From NCBI GenBank assembly GCA_040902305.1, contig JBBDXN010000144.1, forward strand, positions 1 to 64,000: DNA of 64,000 bases, given 5' to 3'. The position numbers and the translations under genes are program-made. Numbering within the stretch: the stretch's first letter is position 1; each line of letters begins with the position of its first letter. This stretch comes from CAMLFJ01 sp040902305 (GTDB taxonomy: Bacteria; Methylomirabilota; Methylomirabilia; Rokubacteriales; CSP1-6). Positions 10,024 to 19,109 of this stretch are shown piece after piece. The notes under the pieces are model-generated. The model was not told the DNA's origin, ran no database searches, and worked only from the letters and a program-made list of their open reading frames with translations.

Positions 10024-12238
10024 CCTTGACCCGGAGGTGGTTCTCCCGCGCGTCCCGGATCTTGATTCTCACCTGGGGAGCGCTGGGACTGTTCGGGTCC
10101 ACCTGGAGCGATTTCTCCCACGCCTCGATCGCCTCGCTCGCGAGGTTGTTCTTGAGGTAGGCGTCGCCCAGGTGCTCGTAGAGCACGGGGTCTTCCTTGG
10201 CGAGGCTCACCGCGCGCTTCAGCTCGCGCAGGGCCTCGGGGTAGCGGCCCTGCTGATAGTAGGCCCAGCCGAGGCTGTCGATGAAGTAGCCGTTCGCGGG
10301 CTCCAGCGCGAGCGCCTGCTGGATGAGCTGGACGGCCTCGGTGAGGTTGGTGCCCTTCTCCGCGTACATGTAGCCGATGTAGTTGTACGACTCGGCGTGC
10401 TTCGGATCGATCACGAGCACGCGCCGGAAGGAGCGGATCGCGTCGTCGAACCGGTGCTGCTTCTCCAGCACCACCCCGAGCTGGAAGTGGAGGTCCTTGT
10501 TCTTGTCGTCCACCGACAGGCCTTCGCCCAGCACGCTGGCCGCCCGGTCGTACTGGCTCGCGCGCTGGAGCGCGGTGCCGAGGTAGAGGAACAGCTCGGG
10601 CCGCTTGGGCTCGAGGTTCACCGCCTCCTGCAGCGTGGCCACCGCTTCGTCGTAGCGCTTGGCGCGTCCGTAGAGGAAGCCGAGCTGCACCCGCGCGTCC
10701 ACCGAGCGTGGGTCGGCCTTCAGGATCTTCTCCAGCTCGCTGCGGGCCTCGTCGTCCTTGCCCGCGTCCATCAGGGCGGTGGCCAGGTAGTAGCGCGTCC
10801 GCATGTTGCCGGGCTCGAGCGAGACGGCCTGCCGGAAGGCGGCGACCGCCTTGTCGTACTGCTTCTGCTCGTAGTGGATGGCGCCCAGCTTCAGCCACAC
10901 CCGGGGATCGCGGGGGAGCGAGTCCACCAGCGCCTCGATCTCGCTCTGGGCCTCGCCGTAGCGCCCCAGCTTGACGAGCAGGTCGCCCAGCCGCTCCACG
11001 AAGGCCGCGTTGTCCGGATTGGCCTTGAGCGCTTCCTTGTAGACGTCCACCGCGTCATCGAGCTTGTTCTGGGCCTCGTACACGAAGCCGAGCGCCGACC
11101 ACGCCCCGTCGTGGTCCGGGTCGAGGTCCACCGCGCGCTTGAGATTGGTCAGGGCCTCGTCCCACTGCTCCTTCTCGATGCCGATGCGGCCGAGCAGGTA
11201 GTGGCCCTGCGAGAGATTGGGCCGCGCGGCCACCAGCCGCTGCAGCACCACCCGCGCCTTGTCGTAGCTCTTCTGCTCGAAGTGGAGCTGGGCCAGGGCC
11301 AGGTAGCCGTCCGGGGTCTGCGGATCCAGCGCGACCGCCTTCTCGAGCGCGGCCTCCGCCTCCGGCACCTTGCGCTGGCGCTTGTAGAGATCGGCCAGGG
11401 TTATGTGGGCGCCCGCGTTGTCGGGGGCGAGCGCGATGGCCTTCTGGACGGCGGTGAAGGCGCCCGCGGTGTCGTTGGCGCGGATCAGCCACTGGGAGAG
11501 CTGGATCCAGAGCAGCGCGGTGTTGGGATCGAGCTTGATGGCCTCGCGGAGCTGGGCGATGGCCTGCGGCATGCGGCCCGCGCGGGCCTCCATCTGCGCG
11601 ACCACGTAGTGATCGTAGGCCTCGCCCTGGGCCGCGACGGCCCGGCGGCTGGGGGTGGTCAGGGTGATGCCCCCGAGCACCGGCCCGGGGTCGGCCTGAC
11701 TGCTCTTCGTGGTGGCGCAGCCCGCGACGGAGCCGGCGAGCGCGCCGAGGGCGAGCAGCAGCCCGGCGAGCGCCCGGCCGCGGCGCGCGATCAGGTCCTT
11801 GGCCACGACGCGCCGGACGGTGGAGGCGAGCGCCTCGTCGCGCACGGGCGCGGCCGCGCCCTCGACGAGGGCCAGCTCGTCGGCGTCGAGCCGCAGCGAG
11901 GCGGCGTTCGGCGCCGCGGGCGGCGGCGCCGGCGCGGGGCCGGCCAGGCTCAGGCGCAGCGCGGTGACGGTCGGGCCGAAGTGGGCGCGGACCGCGTCGA
12001 GGACTTCCGCGGATCGCATGGAGAGCTCCTGGAGCCAGGGGGAATTGTCGACGGTCACCGTGAGGGTCCCTGCCCGCAACTCCCCGGGTCGGGTGCGATG
12101 GGCCAGCTCGGAGCCGATGGCTCCGCGCCAGCCTTGCCGGATGCGCTCGGCCAGCAGGCGCTCCTGGAGAGCGGGTAGGGCGGCGGTGAGCATCGTGCCC
12201 ACGCGCACGGGAGGAGAAGAGCGGCGGGCCGAGCCCAT
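9995..12238 (-). CDS. DciA/DUF721 domain in frame with a TPR-repeat lipoprotein
   Basis: One open frame of 747 codons from the ATG at 12238 (MGSARRSSPPVRVG, GGAG upstream). Residues 15-100 look like DUF721/DciA (WRGAIGSELAHRTRPGELRAGTL, VDNSPWLQELSM), a cytoplasmic DnaB-helicase partner. A Pro/Ala linker follows. Residues 145-174 then form a textbook lipoprotein signal (AKDLIARRGRALAGLLLALG, lipobox VAGC with Cys174), followed by about 15 TPR repeats. A buried signal peptide is implausible in one polypeptide. An in-frame GTG at 11806 would start a 603-residue secreted TPR lipoprotein. Two overlapping products from one frame, or a lost stop codon, are possible. It overlaps the LolB-like gene. 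Confidence 0.75.
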   Translation of the reverse strand: MGSARRSSPPVRVGTMLTAALPALQERLLAERIRQGWRGAIGSELAHRTRPGELRAGTLTVTVDNSPWLQELSMRSAEVLDAVRAHFGPTVTALRLSLAGPAPAPPPAAPNAASLRLDADELALVEGAAAPVRDEALASTVRRVVAKDLIARRGRALAGLLLALGALAGSVAGCATTKSSQADPGPVLGGITLTTPSRRAVAAQGEAYDHYVVAQMEARAGRMPQAIAQLREAIKLDPNTALLWIQLSQWLIRANDTAGAFTAVQKAIALAPDNAGAHITLADLYKRQRKVPEAEAALEKAVALDPQTPDGYLALAQLHFEQKSYDKARVVLQRLVAARPNLSQGHYLLGRIGIEKEQWDEALTNLKRAVDLDPDHDGAWSALGFVYEAQNKLDDAVDVYKEALKANPDNAAFVERLGDLLVKLGRYGEAQSEIEALVDSLPRDPRVWLKLGAIHYEQKQYDKAVAAFRQAVSLEPGNMRTRYYLATALMDAGKDDEARSELEKILKADPRSVDARVQLGFLYGRAKRYDEAVATLQEAVNLEPKRPELFLYLGTALQRASQYDRAASVLGEGLSVDDKNKDLHFQLGVVLEKQHRFDDAIRSFRRVLVIDPKHAESYNYIGYMYAEKGTNLTEAVQLIQQALALEPANGYFIDSLGWAYYQQGRYPEALRELKRAVSLAKEDPVLYEHLGDAYLKNNLASEAIEAWEKSLQVDPNSPSAPQVRIKIRDARENHLRVKGAPPKAEQK

Positions 12239-12322
12239 CGTGGCTCCATGATACTTGACCGGGTATCTCCTCGCCAGCTTGAAGGCGGCAACCGCACCGT
12301 GGTCCATGGCCCCGGGGGCAAA

Positions 12323-12351
12323 TTGACTCCCATCGGGCCGACATTTATAGT
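12323..12351 (+). promoter_or_regulatory. Sigma-70-type promoter of rlmD, leaderless
   Basis: TTGACT (12323-12328), a 17-bp spacer, and TATAGT (12346-12351). The predicted +1 is near 12358, three bases before the ATG at 12361. No Shine-Dalgarno fits in such a leader. Confidence 0.75.
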
Positions 12352-12360
12352 GTCGCTACC

Positions 12361-13731
12361 ATGGCTCGACCCAAGCGCGGGGAGATTCTGTCCCTGACGA
12401 TCGACGATCTGGCCTTCGGCGGCGAGGGTGTGGGACGGGCCGATGGCTACGTGGTCTTCGTGCCGGGCGGCCTGCCCGGCGATCGCCTGCGGGTCCGGCT
12501 CGTGCAGGCGCGGTCCCGCTTCGGGCGGGGGGTCATCGAGGCCGTCGAGCAGCCCTCGCCGCAGCGCGTAGAGGCGCCCTGCCCATACTTTGGGCGCTGC
12601 GGCGGCTGCCGGCTCCAGCACATGGCCTATCCGGCCCAGCTCGCCTACAAGGCCAAGCAGGTGGCCGATGCGCTGGAGCGTCTCGGTGGGCTCAAGGGTA
12701 TCCCGGTGTATCCGATCATCGGCGCCGAGGAGACCTTCGGCTACCGCAACAAGATGGAGTTCACGGTGGCGCGCGCGGCGCGGGGAACGGTGGTGGGCCT
12801 GCACGAGGCCGATCGCTACGACTCGGTGCTCGACATCGAGCGCTGCCTGCTGCAGTCGGACCGGATGAACGGCCTCCTCGAGGAGGCGCGCGGGTTCTTC
12901 GCCGAGCGCGGGCTCACCGTCTACGAGCAGGATGGAGGCGAGGGGCTGCTGCGCTTCCTCATGTTGCGGGAGGGCAAGCACACCGGCGAGCTGATGGCCA
13001 ACGTGGTGACGTCGGCGCCCGCGGTCTCGGAGCTGGCGCCGCTCGCCCAGCGGCTGCAGGCGCGCGACGCGGGGACCACGAGCGTGGTCATGAACGTGAA
13101 CCCGAAGAAGGCCAGCGTGGCCGTCGGGGTGGAGGAGCACCTGCTCGGCGGCCGCGACCACATCCGGGAAGGCGCGGGCGGACTCACCTTCCAGGTCTCC
13201 GCCAACTCGTTCTTCCAGACCAATACCCGGCAGGCCGAGCGCCTCTTCGAGCTGGTCGTCGACGCGGCGGGCCTGACCGGGAGCGAGACCGTCTACGATC
13301 TCTACTCGGGCACCGGCGCCATCAGCCTGCTCCTGGCCCGGCGCTCCCGCTGGGTGTACGGCATCGAGGTGGTGCAGGCCGCGGTGGACGACGCGGGGGT
13401 CAACGCGGCGGCCAACCGGATCACCAACTGCACGTTCGTGTGCGGTGAGGTGCGCTTCGTGCTGCCCTCGCTGATCGCGAAGGGGGTGACCGCGGAGGTG
13501 GTGGTGGCCGATCCGCCGCGCGCGGGCTTTCACCCCAAGGCGCTGCACGCGCTCGCCACCCTGGGCGCCCGCCGCATCGTCTACGTGTCGTGCAATCCCA
13601 CCACCCTGGCCCGTGACCTGGGCGAGCTGGTGCGCGGCGGCTACCGGCTCGAGTGGGTGCAGCCGGTGGATATGTTCCCGCACACCCCGCACATCGAGGC
13701 GGTGGCCCGGCTGGAGCGCGCCGGCTCGTGA
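12361..13731 (+). CDS. 23S rRNA (uracil-C5)-methyltransferase, RlmD/TrmA family
   Basis: SAM-dependent enzyme methylating a uracil C5 in 23S rRNA (U1939 in the RlmD subfamily). Its 456 residues have an N-terminal TRAM domain (about 5-60), a 4Fe-4S cysteine cluster (CPYFGRCGGCRLQ), the catalytic domain with SAM motif YDLYSGTGAISLL, DPPRAGF, and the nucleophile Cys in YVSCNPTTLARDL. Substrate within the RlmD/RlmC/TrmA family cannot be fixed by eye. The downstream permease begins by GTGA overlap, though the functions are unrelated. Confidence 0.93.
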   Translation: MARPKRGEILSLTIDDLAFGGEGVGRADGYVVFVPGGLPGDRLRVRLVQARSRFGRGVIEAVEQPSPQRVEAPCPYFGRCGGCRLQHMAYPAQLAYKAKQVADALERLGGLKGIPVYPIIGAEETFGYRNKMEFTVARAARGTVVGLHEADRYDSVLDIERCLLQSDRMNGLLEEARGFFAERGLTVYEQDGGEGLLRFLMLREGKHTGELMANVVTSAPAVSELAPLAQRLQARDAGTTSVVMNVNPKKASVAVGVEEHLLGGRDHIREGAGGLTFQVSANSFFQTNTRQAERLFELVVDAAGLTGSETVYDLYSGTGAISLLLARRSRWVYGIEVVQAAVDDAGVNAAANRITNCTFVCGEVRFVLPSLIAKGVTAEVVVADPPRAGFHPKALHALATLGARRIVYVSCNPTTLARDLGELVRGGYRLEWVQPVDMFPHTPHIEAVARLERAGS

Positions 13732-14645
13732 AGTCGTACCTGCTGCGGCGCCTCTGGCAGTCGCTGCTCGTGCTCTTCGGCGTCTCGGTGGTGGTCTTCC
13801 TCATCCTGCACCTGACCGGCGATCCCGCCGCGCTCCTGCTGCCGCCCGACGCCACCGCGGAGGACATCGCGAACTTCCGCACCGCGATGGGCTTCGACGA
13901 TCCGGTGGCCGTCCAGTACGTCCGCTTCCTCAAGGGCGCGCTCCGCGGCGACTTCGGCGAGTCCCTGCGTCACGGCGAGCCCGCGATGGCCCTCGTGGTC
14001 GAGCGCCTGCCCGCGACCTTCCAGCTGGCGGGGGCGGGGCTGCTGATCGCCCTGTGCCTGGCCATCCCGGCGGGCATCATCTCGGCGGTGAAGCGCAATA
14101 CCGCGGTGGATTACTTCGCGACGGTGGTGGCGCTGCTCGGGCAGGCCATGCCGACCTTCTGGCTCGGCATCATGCTGATCCTGGTCTTCTCGGTGCGGCT
14201 CAACTGGCTGCCGTCCTCCGGGCGCGGCACCCTCGAGCACCTGATCCTCCCCGCGATCACGCTCGGCCTCTTCACTACCGCGCGCATCACGCGGCTGACC
14301 CGCTCCGGGATGCTGGAGGTGCTCGGGCAGGACTACATCCGCACCGCGCGCGCCAAGGGGGTGGGGGAGCCGCCGGTGGTCTGGAAGCACGCGCTCAAGA
14401 ACGCGTCGATCCCGATCGTCACCATCGTGGGCATCGAGCTAGGCACGCTGCTCGGCGGCTCCGTGATCACCGAGACCATCTTCGCGTGGCCGGGCGTGGG
14501 CCGGCTCTCGGTGCAGGCCATCTTCAATCGCGACTATCCGGTCGTTCAGTCGGCCGTGTTCCTCCTGGCCAGTACCTTCGTCATCGTCAACTTCCTGGTG
14601 GACGTGGTCTACACCTACCTCGATCCGCGCATCCGGTACCGCTGA
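13728..14645 (+). CDS. ABC transporter permease, DppB/OppB family
   Basis: Inner-membrane permease of a peptide/nickel-type ABC importer. It is 305 residues from the GTG at 13728 (VKSYLLRRLWQSLLVLFGVS), overlapping the rlmD stop as GTGA. It has six predicted TM segments, a periplasmic loop after TM1, and the EAA-like loop RTARAKGVGEPPVVWKHALKNA that docks the ATPase. The C-terminus DVVYTYLDPRIRYR is typical of DppB. The second permease overlaps by TGATG. No ATPase or binding protein lies nearby, so they must be encoded elsewhere. Confidence 0.93.
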   Translation: MKSYLLRRLWQSLLVLFGVSVVVFLILHLTGDPAALLLPPDATAEDIANFRTAMGFDDPVAVQYVRFLKGALRGDFGESLRHGEPAMALVVERLPATFQLAGAGLLIALCLAIPAGIISAVKRNTAVDYFATVVALLGQAMPTFWLGIMLILVFSVRLNWLPSSGRGTLEHLILPAITLGLFTTARITRLTRSGMLEVLGQDYIRTARAKGVGEPPVVWKHALKNASIPIVTIVGIELGTLLGGSVITETIFAWPGVGRLSVQAIFNRDYPVVQSAVFLLASTFVIVNFLVDVVYTYLDPRIRYR

Positions 14646-15571
14646 TGGCCGTCTCGCGGCCCTCCACCATCGCCCCCGACGTCGTCCCCGTGGTTCCCCC
14701 GCGCCCGTGGGCGGAGCGCGAGTGGGTGACGCTGCTGCGGCGGCTCGTGCGCCGCCGCACCGCGCTCTTCGGCATGCTCGTGGTGGCGGCGGTTCTGCTC
14801 GCCGCGGCGTTCGCCCCGTTCGTGGCCCCGTTCGACCCCCTCGAGCAGGACATCGGCCAGCGGCTCAAGGAGCCGGGCTGGCAGGACGAGCAGGGGCGCG
14901 TGCGACTGCTCGGCACCGACCACCTCGGGCGCGACATCCTCTCGCGCATCATCTTCGGCTCGCGCATCGCGCTCGTGGTCGGGCTGGCCGCGGTGATGAT
15001 CTCCGGCGTCCTCGGCATGTTCATCGGGCTGGTGGCCGGCTACTTCGGCGGGCGGCTGGACGACTTCCTGATGCGCCTGGCCGACATCCAGCTCGCGTTC
15101 CCGTTCATCCTGCTCGCGATCGCGGTGATCGGGGTGCTGGGGCCGAGCCTGCGCAACATCATCATCGTCATCGGCGTGTCGTCCTGGGTGGTCTACGCGC
15201 GCGTGGTGCGGGGCGAGGTGCTCTCCATCCGCGAGCGCGAGTACGTGCACGCGGCGGTGGCGCTCGGCAGCCGGCACTGGCGGGTCCTCGCGAGCCACGT
15301 GCTGCCGAACACCTTCACGCCCTGGCTGGTGGTGGCCACCCTCGACATGGCGCGCGTGATCGTGATCGAGTCCGCGCTGTCCTTCCTCGGGCTGGGTGTG
15401 CAGCCGCCCACGCCGACCTGGGGCGGCATGCTCGCCGACGGCCGCGTGTACCTCTCCACCGCGTGGTGGCTGGCCACCTTCCCCGGCCTCGCGATCCTCG
15501 TCACCGTGCTCGGCATCAACCTCTTCGGCGACGGCCTCCGCGACACGCTCGACCCGCGGCTCAAGATCTAG
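14645..15571 (+). CDS. ABC transporter permease, DppC/OppC family
   Basis: Partner permease of 308 residues starting at the ATG in TGATG at 14643-14647. It has a cytoplasmic N-terminal extension, TM1 (FGMLVVAAVLLAAAFAPFVA), the OppC-specific loop LLGTDHLGRDILSRIIFGSR, an EAA-like loop REREYVHAAVALGSRHWRVL, and the C-terminal GDGLRDTLDPRLKI signature. It forms a heterodimer with the preceding permease. Substrate (peptide, nickel, glutathione or other) cannot be told from sequence. Confidence 0.93.
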   Translation: MAVSRPSTIAPDVVPVVPPRPWAEREWVTLLRRLVRRRTALFGMLVVAAVLLAAAFAPFVAPFDPLEQDIGQRLKEPGWQDEQGRVRLLGTDHLGRDILSRIIFGSRIALVVGLAAVMISGVLGMFIGLVAGYFGGRLDDFLMRLADIQLAFPFILLAIAVIGVLGPSLRNIIIVIGVSSWVVYARVVRGEVLSIREREYVHAAVALGSRHWRVLASHVLPNTFTPWLVVATLDMARVIVIESALSFLGLGVQPPTPTWGGMLADGRVYLSTAWWLATFPGLAILVTVLGINLFGDGLRDTLDPRLKI

Positions 15572-15615
15572 CCGTGCGTCGCCCTCGCGTCTGCGGTCAT
15601 CGGCTGCGCGCGAGG

Positions 15616-15764
15616 CGGGTGGGTCCTGTCACCGGGGGGCGCGTCCCGGCGGACGGCTCCGTCACCCACTCGCCGGAATCGCCGCTCTGCGAGCGGCGCA
15701 CCGGACTCGGGGGGCCACTACACTCGTCCGCCGGGACGCGCCCCCCGGTGACAGGACCCACCCG
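15616..15764. repeat. 149-bp element bounded by perfect 40-bp inverted repeats
   Basis: The left arm 15616-15655 and right arm 15725-15764 are exact reverse complements over 40 bp, starting CGGGTGGGTCCTGTCACC. The 69-bp centre has its own small palindrome, CGCCGCTCTGCGAGCGGCG. There is no transposase and no clear target duplication. It fills most of the 251-base gap between the permease and amidohydrolase genes. It could be a MITE-like element or a structured intergenic RNA. Confidence 0.9.
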
Positions 15765-15822
15765 GTCACTCGTGAGTCCCACGATCAGGCCACTTCCACC
15801 CGTTCGACCACCCTCGAGGCCC

Positions 15823-17031
15823 ATGGCCAGATCTGAAATGGCTGGTTCTGAAACTCTTGTGCTGAGTGGGGCGCGGATCATCGACGGGACGGGGGCGGAG
15901 CCCGTGCGCGGGCGGTCGGTCGTGGTGGAGAAGGGCATCATCACCGCGGTGGTGGAGGATGCGCGGGCGCCGCGCGGGAACGGGGTGGACCTGGCCGGCC
16001 ACACGCTCTTGCCCGGGCTCATCAACTGCCACGTGCACCTCTGCTTCGGGGCGGAGGCCGATCCGGTGCGGCCGATGCGCGAGGAGCCCCTGGCGCTCAC
16101 CGCCATCAAGGCGCTGCTGCGAGCCCATGAGACGGCGCGGGCCGGCGTGACCACCGTGCGCGACCTGGGCGGTCGCGAGTACGCGGAGATCGCGGTCCGC
16201 CGCGCCATCCAGGACGGCCTCGTCGACGGCCCGCGCATCATCGCGGCCGGGCGCCCGGTGTGCATGACCGGCGGGCACGGCCACTGGCTCGCGCGCGAGG
16301 CCGACGGGCCCGACGACGCGCGGAAGGCGGTGCGCGAGCAGCTCAAGGCGGGCGCCGACGTGATCAAGATCATCGCGACCGGAGGGGTGATGACCCCGGG
16401 GGTGGAGCCGGGCTCGCCCCAGCTCACGCTCGAGGAGATGCGCGCGGCCATCGAGGAGGCGAGCCGGGCGGGGCGCCGCACCGCGGCCCACGCGATGGCC
16501 GCCACCGGCATCAGCGACGCGGTCGCGGCCGGGATCACCTCGATCGAGCACGGCGTGTACCTCACCGAGGAGATCGTGGCCCACATGCGGCGGGCCGGGA
16601 CCTTCCTGGTCCCCACCCTGAACGCTCCCGCGGCCATCGCGGCGGGCGGGCTCGCGGCGGGCATTCCCGAATACATGGTGCGCAAGTCGGAGCAGGTGGT
16701 GCCCCCGCACGTGGCGAGCTTCCAGCTCGCGCATCGCGCGGGCGTGCGGATCGCGGCGGGCGCCGACTCGGGCACCCCGCTGAATTTCCACGGCTCGCTG
16801 CTGCCGGAGCTCACCCTGATGGTGAAGTACGGCATGACCCCGCTCGAGACGATTCGATCCGCCACCGTGACCGCCGCCGACTGTCTCGGTCTCGGTGACG
16901 TGATCGGCCGGGTGGCCCCGGGCTACGCGGCCGACCTCATCGCGGTGGCGGGCGACCCGGCCGAGCGGATCGAGGCGCTCGCCGACCTCCGGCTCGTGCT
17001 GGTGAACGGCCGGACCATACGAGGAGCGTAG
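15823..17031 (+). CDS. Metal-dependent amidohydrolase (imidazolonepropionase/prolidase-like)
   Basis: 402 residues, amidohydrolase superfamily: a composite beta-sandwich and TIM barrel binding one or two metals. Visible ligands are HVHL after LPGLIN, the probable carbamylated Lys in DVIKIIATGG, the His residues in RRTAAHAMA and SIEHGVYL, and the Asp in IAAGADSGTP. This pattern matches dipeptidases/prolidases of the Xaa-Pro or CC2672 type. It may hydrolyse peptides imported by the preceding permeases, which is inference. The ATG at 15823 follows CTCGAGG. A second in-frame ATG is at 15838. Confidence 0.9.
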   Translation: MARSEMAGSETLVLSGARIIDGTGAEPVRGRSVVVEKGIITAVVEDARAPRGNGVDLAGHTLLPGLINCHVHLCFGAEADPVRPMREEPLALTAIKALLRAHETARAGVTTVRDLGGREYAEIAVRRAIQDGLVDGPRIIAAGRPVCMTGGHGHWLAREADGPDDARKAVREQLKAGADVIKIIATGGVMTPGVEPGSPQLTLEEMRAAIEEASRAGRRTAAHAMAATGISDAVAAGITSIEHGVYLTEEIVAHMRRAGTFLVPTLNAPAAIAAGGLAAGIPEYMVRKSEQVVPPHVASFQLAHRAGVRIAAGADSGTPLNFHGSLLPELTLMVKYGMTPLETIRSATVTAADCLGLGDVIGRVAPGYAADLIAVAGDPAERIEALADLRLVLVNGRTIRGA

Positions 17032-17032
17032 G

Positions 17033-18496
17033 TCAGCGGCCGGGGGCGGCGAGCAGCCCGAGCTGGGCGGCCGCCGCGAGGGCGGCCAGGGCGGCGAAGC
17101 CGACCCCGCCCAGGGCCACCACCGCCTCGCGCCAGAGCGGCGGCCGCAGCGCGTGCGGCAGCAGGGCGCGGTTGAGGCGCAGGGTGTGGAAGGACAGCAC
17201 CGCGAAGTTGAGCGCCGCGATGTTCGCGCCGATCACGATCAGGGTCAGCGGGTCGGCCACCGTCATGGCGAGGCATCCCGCCAGCACCAGGACCGCGACC
17301 ACCGGGTAGTAGACCCGGCCCGCGGTCGCGGGCCGCACGCCGGCCGTCCACAGCATCTCGGTCACGTTGCGCGCGAAGCCCTCCACGACGCCGACCTGGG
17401 TCGAGAAGAAGATCCAGAATGCGGTCAGCAGGGCCGGCAGCCAGAGCATTGCCCAGTAGCGCCGGGCGAGCGCGCGGGCGAAGACGGCCCCGGCGCCGAA
17501 GCCGCCCATGTCGGCCCCCGGGGGCACCGCGTCGAGGGCGAGCAGCACGGGTAGCCCCATGCCGATCAGGCAGGCGGCCGTCCACAGGTAGGAGAGGTCC
17601 GCGCGGAGGTAGCGCCACCATTCGCGCCACTTGGCCAGGTTCGCCTCGCTGGGCGGGAAGATGGCGCCGTCGCGGGGCAGCAGGATGGTCTGATCACCGA
17701 CCGGCGCCGGCTGCGCGCCGACGGTGCCCGCCATCCCGAAGCCCTTGTCCCGGAGCCAGTAGGTGAGCATGGCGTTGATGGTGCCGCCCGCGCCCGAGTA
17801 GGCGGCGAAGGCCGCGAGGAGCGCCCAGTCGATGGCGCGGGCGGGGAGCGGCCCCGGCACCCAGCCCGGCTCCCAGAGCGGCCGTCCCGCGAAGCTCCAG
17901 GCGAGCGCGCCCCAGGCCGCCCCCGGCACGAAGAGCAGGCCCAGCACGACGAGGAGCAGCAGCATCCACGCCATCATGATCGCCTCGGTGATCTCGAGCG
18001 CGCGGCGGGCGCGCCGGCCGAGGAGCACGAGACCCACCGCGCCGAGCAGGAGCAGATAGCCGAGTCCGATCACCGAGGCGCGGTCGTCCTCGCGCGGCAC
18101 GCGGCCGAGCAGCAGCGCGGCCAGGGCGGAGCCGCCCGCCAGCGCCCAGCCGGGCCAGCCCACCTGGGCGAGGTGGAGGAGCGAGTAGCCGGCGGCCCAG
18201 AAGCGCGGGCCCGGGCGCTGGCGCATGAAGCCCGTGAAGATGGGCTCGCCGGTGGCGAGCGTATAGCGCGCCATCTCGGCGTTGAGCACGCCCTGGAAGA
18301 GGATCGACAGCGTGCAGATCCAGAGGAGGCTCGACCCGTACCCGGCGGCGATGGCCGGGCCGAGCAGCCAGTCGCCCGCGCCCAGCGAGAGCCCGAGCAG
18401 GATCGCGCCCGGCCCGATGACCCGGACCAGGTTGACCGCGCCGTAGGCGGGCGCGTGCGGCAGGTCACCCTGCCGCCACGCGGGCAGATCGCTCAC
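17033..18496 (-). CDS. Nramp-like divalent-metal transporter family membrane protein
   Basis: 487 residues from the GTG at 18496 (VSDLPAWRQGDLPHAPAYGA). There are about 11-12 hydrophobic segments. The first carries GPGAILLGLSLGAGDWLLGP, which matches the Nramp TM1 region, where canonical Nramp has a DPGN metal site. The DPGN residues are not obvious, so this is probably an Nramp-related branch of unknown substrate. The start overlaps the VanZ-like gene's stop (GTGA), and the stop is 1 bp from the convergent amidohydrolase stop. Confidence 0.78.
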   Translation of the reverse strand: MSDLPAWRQGDLPHAPAYGAVNLVRVIGPGAILLGLSLGAGDWLLGPAIAAGYGSSLLWICTLSILFQGVLNAEMARYTLATGEPIFTGFMRQRPGPRFWAAGYSLLHLAQVGWPGWALAGGSALAALLLGRVPREDDRASVIGLGYLLLLGAVGLVLLGRRARRALEITEAIMMAWMLLLLVVLGLLFVPGAAWGALAWSFAGRPLWEPGWVPGPLPARAIDWALLAAFAAYSGAGGTINAMLTYWLRDKGFGMAGTVGAQPAPVGDQTILLPRDGAIFPPSEANLAKWREWWRYLRADLSYLWTAACLIGMGLPVLLALDAVPPGADMGGFGAGAVFARALARRYWAMLWLPALLTAFWIFFSTQVGVVEGFARNVTEMLWTAGVRPATAGRVYYPVVAVLVLAGCLAMTVADPLTLIVIGANIAALNFAVLSFHTLRLNRALLPHALRPPLWREAVVALGGVGFAALAALAAAAQLGLLAAPGR

Positions 18497-19062
18497 GCGC
18501 GGGCGCGCCTCCGCCGCCAGAGCCAGAGGGTGAGCCACGCCGCGGGCACGCTCAGCCAGAGCCAGCCCGACGGCGCGGCGGCGGCCAGGTCGATCGCGAG
18601 CAGCAGGGTGCCGCCCGCGGCGGCCGCCCAGAGCAGGAGCCACGCGAGGCCGTCGGCGGCGCGCCGCGCCCCGAGCGCGGCCACGCCGAGGGCGGCGGCG
18701 GCCGCGCCGGTGTCGAGCAGGACGTCCGCGACGCTTCCCTCGCGGGTGAGCGTGGTCGCCTGGTGCGCCTCGTCGAGCACGGCGGTGAGCAGGGCGAGCC
18801 CGAGCGGCCAGCGCCAGGACGCGGGCGCGGTCAAGGCGCGGCGCCAGAGCAGGGCCAGCACCGCGTACTCGATGACGTGGCCGGCCTTGCGCACCAGCCA
18901 GTGCGCTCCCGCGATCTGCTCCGGGGCGGCCCACGGCAGGAGCGCGCGCAGCCAGGGCTCGAACAGCGACGTGGTGGCGGCGCCGTGCCAGCCGGCGCCC
19001 GAGAACCACGCGATCAGGGCCGACCAGGCGAGCGGCGGCAGGAACTGGAGGGCCGTCGTCAC
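18493..19062 (-). CDS. VanZ-like family membrane protein
   Basis: About 189 residues if the GTG at 19062 (VTTALQFLPPLAWSALIAWF) is the start; the frame is open further upstream and no good Shine-Dalgarno decides it. It has four to five TM helices with the VanZ signature: KAGHVIEYAVLALLWRRAL and LTAVLDEAHQATTLTREGS followed by DVLLDTGAAAAAL. VanZ-like proteins are small membrane proteins, some linked to glycopeptide tolerance, mostly of unknown role. It overlaps the Nramp-like gene. Confidence 0.8.
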   Translation of the reverse strand: MTTALQFLPPLAWSALIAWFSGAGWHGAATTSLFEPWLRALLPWAAPEQIAGAHWLVRKAGHVIEYAVLALLWRRALTAPASWRWPLGLALLTAVLDEAHQATTLTREGSVADVLLDTGAAAAALGVAALGARRAADGLAWLLLWAAAAGGTLLLAIDLAAAAPSGWLWLSVPAAWLTLWLWRRRRARA

Positions 19063-19109
19063 GAGGTCAAGCGTGGCACAGGGCCCCCGCGTTAACAACG
19101 GCGCGACGC

